Source: Minisyncoccota bacterium
Lineage (GTDB): Bacteria > Patescibacteriota > Minisyncoccia > UBA6257 > 2-01-FULL-56-20
Assembly (NCBI GenBank): GCA_031291905.1
Contig: JARLIC010000076.1
Location: 1 to 16,562, forward strand
Reading direction: 5' to 3'
DNA length: 16,562 bases
Position 1 is the stretch's first letter; the number at the start of each line of letters is the position of its first letter. The notes beneath the pieces were generated by a model. It was given only the letters and a program-made list of their open reading frames with translations, had not been told where the DNA came from and searched no databases. Positions 12,868 to 16,562 of the stretch are shown here, piece after piece. A program made the translations under genes and the position numbers.

Positions 12868-12996
12868 TAGAGAGATAAAAAGACGTATAGCCTTTGAGGG
12901 GAATGTCGGAGCGCCGAAGGGCGCGAGACCTTAGGCGGCCGGCCAGTAGGCCGGAACGCCGTCCCCGAAAAGACCATACGTCTTTTTATCTCTCTA
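12868..12996. repeat. 21-bp inverted repeat enclosing a GC-rich hairpin insert, at the rpoD 3' end
   Basis: Positions 12868-12888 and 12976-12996 are perfect reverse complements (21 bp), including the rpoD TAG stop at 12996-12994. The 87-nt interior is GC-rich with its own hairpins, such as GCGCC GAA GGGCGC and GCCGGCC AGTA GGCCGG, and GGGGA/TCCCC. The AT-rich outer stem contains TTTTT and could act as terminator for rpoD. The insert looks like a separate palindromic unit, possibly a MITE- or REP-like sequence placed inside a terminator. Confidence 0.7.
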
Positions 12997-14301
12997 CGTG
13001 AGACTCTCGAACCCTTCGAGCGCCGCCGCTTTATTGTGTTCCCGGATCTTCTCCAGCGCCTTCGCTTCGATCTGTCGGATACGCTCGCGCGTGACGCCGA
13101 ACGCTTTGCCTACTTCCTCGAGCGTATGGCTGATACCGTCCTCGAGCCCGAAACGCATTTTCAAAATCTGCTGTTCGCGTTCGGTGAGGTCGATCATGAT
13201 CTCTTTGATGAGGTCGCGGAGCATCGCCCGCGCGGTGAGCTGGGACGGGGTCGCGTTGCGCTCGTCCGGAATGAAATCGGAAAGCGTGGAATCGTCCTCG
13301 TCGCCGATCGGCGTCTCGATCGAAAGGACCTCCTGCGAGATCTTCTGGATGTGGCGCACCTTCTCGACGTCGATACCCATCTCCGCGGCGATCTCCTCCG
13401 CGAGCGGATCGCGGCCGAGTTCCTGGATGAGCTGGCGGCGCACCTGCGTGTACTTTGAGATGGTCTCCACCATGTGGACCGGGATGCGGACGGTGCGCGA
13501 CTGGTCGGCGAGCGCACGGGTGATCGCCTGGCGGATCCACCACGTGGCGTAGGTCGAGAACTTGAAGCCGCGGCGATAGTCGAACTTCTCGACGGCGCGC
13601 GAAAGACCGATGTTGCCTTCCTGGATGAGGTCGAGTATGGAAAGATGCGGCGTGCGGTTCACGTAGCGCTTTGCGATGGAAACGACGAGACGGAGGTTCG
13701 CCTTCATGAGGCGCTGGCGCGCTTCCTCATCCCCTTTCTCGGCGCGTTTTGCGAGATCGCGCTCCTCGTCCTTGGTCAGGAGCGGCGTCTTGCCGATCTC
13801 CTTCAGATACATCTGCACCGCGTCGGGCACATCGCCCTCGAACGCCATGGAATCGTCGAAATTGGCCGCCGGCTCGTCTTTGGAAAAATCGATCAGCGCG
13901 CTCGTCTCGATCACCTTGATGCCCGCTTTTTCGAGGCGGTCATAGATCTCGTCGAGCAGGTCGACGTTGTCCTCGATCTTCGGGAAATAATAGAGGATCT
14001 CGTTGTCGGTCACGAAGCCGCGCGGCCGGCCGCGCTCGATCAGTTCGTTGATCTCGCTCGCGTTCGCCTTGAGCGCCTTCTCGAGTTTGGTGATCTCCTT
14101 CGCGCGTGCTGCGGGGATCTTCCGTTTCTTGTTCTTCGCGACAGGAACGGTCTTTTTGATGACCTTCGCCTTCTTCTTTTTTGCCGCACCGGTGCCCTTG
14201 GACGCCTTTTTCAAAGCCGCGCGAACGGGACCCTTTTTCAAAGTTTTCTTGGGTTTCATGCGATTTTTGTTGCTTTTTTTCGCCTTCTTCGCCTTGGGCA
14301 T
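12994..14301 (-). CDS. rpoD: Primary sigma factor RpoD/SigA
   Basis: The 435-residue housekeeping sigma factor recruits RNA polymerase to -35/-10 promoters. A Lys/Ala-rich tail fills residues 1-65. Region 1.1-like sequence (LIERGRPRGFVTDNEILYYFP, 87-107) follows. Region 1.2 is DAVQMYLKEIGKTPLLTKDEE (160-180). Regions 2.1-2.4 include ANLRLVVSIAKRYVNR, LDLIQEGNIGLSRAVEKFDY and FSTYATWWIRQAITRAL. Region 3 covers about 280-345, and region 4 (about 360-425) has the HTH TLEEVGKAFGVTRERIRQIEAKAL. The lysine-rich N-terminus is unusual. I chose the ATG at 14301 over the adjacent in-frame TTG at 14304. It follows dnaG by 79 nt, the classic macromolecular synthesis arrangement. Confidence 0.96.
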   Translation of the reverse strand: MPKAKKAKKSNKNRMKPKKTLKKGPVRAALKKASKGTGAAKKKKAKVIKKTVPVAKNKKRKIPAARAKEITKLEKALKANASEINELIERGRPRGFVTDNEILYYFPKIEDNVDLLDEIYDRLEKAGIKVIETSALIDFSKDEPAANFDDSMAFEGDVPDAVQMYLKEIGKTPLLTKDEERDLAKRAEKGDEEARQRLMKANLRLVVSIAKRYVNRTPHLSILDLIQEGNIGLSRAVEKFDYRRGFKFSTYATWWIRQAITRALADQSRTVRIPVHMVETISKYTQVRRQLIQELGRDPLAEEIAAEMGIDVEKVRHIQKISQEVLSIETPIGDEDDSTLSDFIPDERNATPSQLTARAMLRDLIKEIMIDLTEREQQILKMRFGLEDGISHTLEEVGKAFGVTRERIRQIEAKALEKIREHNKAAALEGFESLT

Positions 14302-14328
14302 CAAGAAATGTACTCTATTTGATACCTC

Positions 14329-14357
14329 ATTATCCGCTATTTCTTACACTTTTGCAA
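14329..14357 (-). promoter_or_regulatory. Internal rpoD promoter
   Basis: On the minus strand TTGCAA (14357-14352), 17 nt and GATAAT (14334-14329) in the dnaG-rpoD gap. It predicts a leader of about 21 nt without a Shine-Dalgarno. Confidence 0.5.
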
Positions 14358-14380
14358 GGTTTGGACGCTATTCCACCGGA

Positions 14381-16186
14381 TCATTCCGTCCCTTCCCCGG
14401 GCAGGTTCCTGAGCTCGGCAAGCGCCGCCGCAAGCTCGGCCTCGTCCCCCCTCGCCTCGGCGTTCTTCACCGCCAGCGTGAGGATGTGCCGCCGCTCTTT
14501 ATAGTATTCCCACGCGAAGCCGGACTTGAGCGTCGCCATGTCGTCGACCGAAAGATCGCTCAAGTCGCCGAGGTCGCGGAGGACGATGAGGTCGATCGCG
14601 GCATCGAGCGTCGGATCGTCGCTGCGCCGGGCACCGGTCTTCAGTATGTCGAATATCTCCTTCTGTACCGGAGTGAAGAATGCCACGCTGTCATCGAGGA
14701 ATGAAAAATCGCCTTTCGCGACGGCGATCGCCAGAAGGTCCTCGCACAACCGCTCCTGCCTTGAAAGCTGCCTCTTCGGAACCTCCCCCTGCGCTTGTTC
14801 CTGTTCCTGCGTCCGCGAGGGTTGCGACGAGGATTGCTGCACATCGTTCCGCGTCGCCTCTTCTTCCAGCGTCCGCTCCGGGATGTTCGTGCGCTTCGAG
14901 AGCTCCTTCATCCACGATTCGCGCGCAACGGGACTTGCGATGCGGTGCAGTTTTCCGATCACGAGGCGCAGCTTCTGCAGGCCGTCACGCGAACGCAACT
15001 GCTCGGCGGGGTCGACGCCTTTCGCGACAGGCGGCAGATATTTTTTGAAATAGAACTCGGGCGCGGGCATGGCGTGCGCGATCGCGCGCTTCACGCTCTC
15101 CGGGTCCGCGTTCACCGCATCGGCGGCATCCTTCACTGAGCCCGCGGGCGCGCCGGGCACTTCGATGAGCGCGACCTTCACGGTGAAATCGACCGCCTCG
15201 GCAAGGTCGATCGCGCGCTCGGCGGCGTCGGAACCGGCGGTATCGTTATCGAAACTGAGGATGATCTCGTCTGCTAGGCGATGCACCGACCGCAGATGAT
15301 CGGCGGTGAGCGCCGTGCCCGAACTCGCGATCACGTTCCGCACGCCGGACTGCCAGCTCATCAGATAATCCATCTGACCCTCGACGAGGAACGCGGCCTT
15401 CGACTCCCGGATCCCCTCCTTGCTCTTCCAGAATCCGTACAGCAGTTTCGATTTCTGGAAGATCGGCGTCTCCGGACTGTTCACGTATTTGGCCGTCACG
15501 AATCCGCCGGAGCCCGCGGCGGCGGGGTTCTTTGAAGTGTCGAGCTGCGGCAGGATGCGGCCGGTGAAACCGACCACCTTGCCGAGGTGGTTGTGGATCG
15601 GGAACATGATGCGTCCGCGGAACCGGTCGAGCATCATGCCCCGCTCGGTCTTCACCGAAAGACCGGCCTGAATAAGATCCTGGGGCGCGGCGCCTCCATG
15701 AAGAAGCGTCATCGAAAGCGCTTCCATCTCGTTCGGCGCCCAGCCGAGCTCGAACTCGTCGATCGTTTCCTGCGTAAGTCCGCGCGCCTTCAGATATTCC
15801 TTCGCCACCGGTGCGGCGGCGAGCGCCTTGCGGAAGAAGTTCTTCGACGCCTCATTGAGGTCGTAGAGCAATCCCGTAAGACGGTACTCCGCGGGGTTCT
15901 CGTGCCGCAATTCGACGCCGGCCTTTTCGGCAAGCAGGCGGAGCGCATCGCCGAACTCAAGGTTCTCGTACTTCATCACAAAACTGAAAATGTCGCCGCC
16001 AAGGCCGCAACCGAAACAATGCCATGTCTGGCGGTCGGGCGACACTATAAAGGAGGGCGATTTCTCGCCATGGAACGGACAGAGCGCCTTGAAATTCTTG
16101 CCCGCAGGCTGAAGCGTGAGATAGCCGCGAAGCACCTCGACGACGTCGAGTTTGCTTTTGATGAGTTCGGTGGTCGAGGACGGCAT
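14381..16186 (-). CDS. dnaG: DNA primase
   Basis: The 601-residue primase makes RNA primers at the fork. The CHC2 zinc finger uses Cys36, His39, Cys57 and Cys60 (CPFHGEKSPSF and WHCFGCGLGGD). The catalytic core contains DRFRGRIMFPI (187-197) and the KYVNSPETPIFQKSKLLYG segment. The TOPRIM domain is near 264-345, with Glu269 in FLVEGQMD and FDNDTAG (312-318), where a Gly is more usual at the Asn. KDAADAV replaces the common KDPDE. A Gln/Ser-rich linker precedes a helical C-terminal domain for DnaB contact. The ATG at 16186 follows a TACAAT box by 9 nt. It lies upstream of rpoD, and the upstream rpsU often found in this operon is replaced by an unrelated membrane protein gene. Confidence 0.95.
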   Translation of the reverse strand: MPSSTTELIKSKLDVVEVLRGYLTLQPAGKNFKALCPFHGEKSPSFIVSPDRQTWHCFGCGLGGDIFSFVMKYENLEFGDALRLLAEKAGVELRHENPAEYRLTGLLYDLNEASKNFFRKALAAAPVAKEYLKARGLTQETIDEFELGWAPNEMEALSMTLLHGGAAPQDLIQAGLSVKTERGMMLDRFRGRIMFPIHNHLGKVVGFTGRILPQLDTSKNPAAAGSGGFVTAKYVNSPETPIFQKSKLLYGFWKSKEGIRESKAAFLVEGQMDYLMSWQSGVRNVIASSGTALTADHLRSVHRLADEIILSFDNDTAGSDAAERAIDLAEAVDFTVKVALIEVPGAPAGSVKDAADAVNADPESVKRAIAHAMPAPEFYFKKYLPPVAKGVDPAEQLRSRDGLQKLRLVIGKLHRIASPVARESWMKELSKRTNIPERTLEEEATRNDVQQSSSQPSRTQEQEQAQGEVPKRQLSRQERLCEDLLAIAVAKGDFSFLDDSVAFFTPVQKEIFDILKTGARRSDDPTLDAAIDLIVLRDLGDLSDLSVDDMATLKSGFAWEYYKERRHILTLAVKNAEARGDEAELAAALAELRNLPGEGTE

Positions 16187-16195
16187 CGTAACTCG

Positions 16196-16224
16196 ATTGT
16201 AATCCGCGGGGGGTCAAAGGGCAA
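16196..16224 (-). promoter_or_regulatory. dnaG promoter
   Basis: On the minus strand TTGCCC (16224-16219), 17 nt and TACAAT (16201-16196), then 9 nt to the ATG. The leader would be about 3 nt. Confidence 0.5.
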
Positions 16225-16231
16225 ACCTACA

Positions 16232-16562
16232 CTATAGGATCGCCGCGTGCAGCAATCCGACGTTCTGATTCAACAATATGCAAAGCCCGGCCACGACGAT
16301 CACCACCATGCCGCCAAGAATGAGCCGCGGGAACTGGATGCGGAATTTGATGAATATATTCAGGACGAGCGCGAGCGCAAAAAGGATCGCAATGGCGATA
16401 TAAAAATCATTCGCGAGCGCTTTTGGATCGGATATCAGCCGCTGGAACGCATTGAGCTGCGGAGCCGGCGCGATGACGGTAGTGGCCGCCAAAACGGTCG
16501 AAGTGTCGATCCGAGTTTGAGTTGTCGTTTCCACACCATTTACCGCCACTGCCGACACGGAA
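16232..16562 (-). CDS. C-terminal part of a membrane protein, cut by window edge
   Basis: The frame is open to the right edge, so the 5' end is missing. A GTG at 16558 is in frame but has no visible support. The visible 110 residues begin with a Thr/Val/Ala-rich stretch with several TTT/TST runs, typical of an extracellular linker. Two hydrophobic helices follow (about FYIAIAILFALALVLNIFI and LILGGMVVIVVAGLCILL) joined by a short basic loop KFRIQFPR, and a short tail ends the protein. The basic loop should be cytoplasmic, leaving both ends outside. This could be the membrane anchor of a surface protein. No family is recognised. The stop lies 45 nt before dnaG. Confidence 0.65.
   Translation of the reverse strand, partial: SVSAVAVNGVETTTQTRIDTSTVLAATTVIAPAPQLNAFQRLISDPKALANDFYIAIAILFALALVLNIFIKFRIQFPRLILGGMVVIVVAGLCILLNQNVGLLHAAIL

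Noticed and set aside
13474..14322. Plus-strand 282-codon open frame opposite rpoD
   Set aside because: Antisense shadow of rpoD; no recognisable domain or ribosome site.
1..16562. CRISPR arrays, insertion-sequence transposases, prophage genes
   Set aside because: No regularly spaced direct repeats, transposase motifs or phage structural genes were seen. The mobile signal is limited to the homing-endonuclease-like gene and palindromic elements.

Overview
The window looks like a chromosomal segment of a Patescibacteria/CPR bacterium, probably a Parcubacteria-type lineage with fairly high GC. This is inferred from four things: a ValRS that ends early, a secreted FN3-repeat protein with a peptidoglycan-binding tail, orphan PrsW, YbjQ and Hsp20 genes with little operon structure, and a -10 box that often sits exactly one transcription start away from an ATG. 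TGA and TAG both serve as stops, so the code appears standard. No taxonomic search was possible.

Layout. Positions 95-3794 hold four leftward genes: an FN3/peptidoglycan-binding surface protein, a YbjQ-family protein, a small Cys-rich membrane protein and tgt. Positions 3880-7346 hold three rightward housekeeping or stress genes: valS, a PrsW-type membrane protease and an Hsp20 chaperone. Positions 7372-9026 form a self-contained cassette with its own promoter, strong ribosome binding site and terminator. It encodes a radical SAM/SPASM peptide maturase and, overlapping by ATGA, a 46-residue peptide ending in a GG-ACHNPC segment. This is a candidate RiPP system and the main discovery lead. Next come rpmB (bL28) and a divergent protein-kinase-fold protein.

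Positions 10634-12996 are an AT-rich accessory island. It carries a homing-endonuclease-like gene, an intact tRNA-Pro(GGG), a 5' and a 3' fragment of a second tRNA-Pro-like gene on either side, two long terminator hairpins, a multi-hairpin element, a decayed VOC-family gene fragment, an orphan two-TM coiled-coil protein, and a 21-bp inverted repeat enclosing a GC-rich insert against the rpoD stop. The right end is a core macromolecular synthesis pair, dnaG then rpoD (leftward), preceded by the C-terminal part of a membrane protein cut by the window edge.

How the genes relate. The dnaG/rpoD, valS, tgt and rpmB genes are core information-processing genes. The maturase and peptide genes form one functional unit. 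Most other genes appear to be transcribed singly. In six of them the -10 hexamer ends exactly 6 nt before the ATG, as expected for leaderless mRNAs. The RiPP cassette, with its long leader and canonical Shine-Dalgarno, differs sharply from this and from its GC-rich neighbours, which suggests acquisition by transfer.
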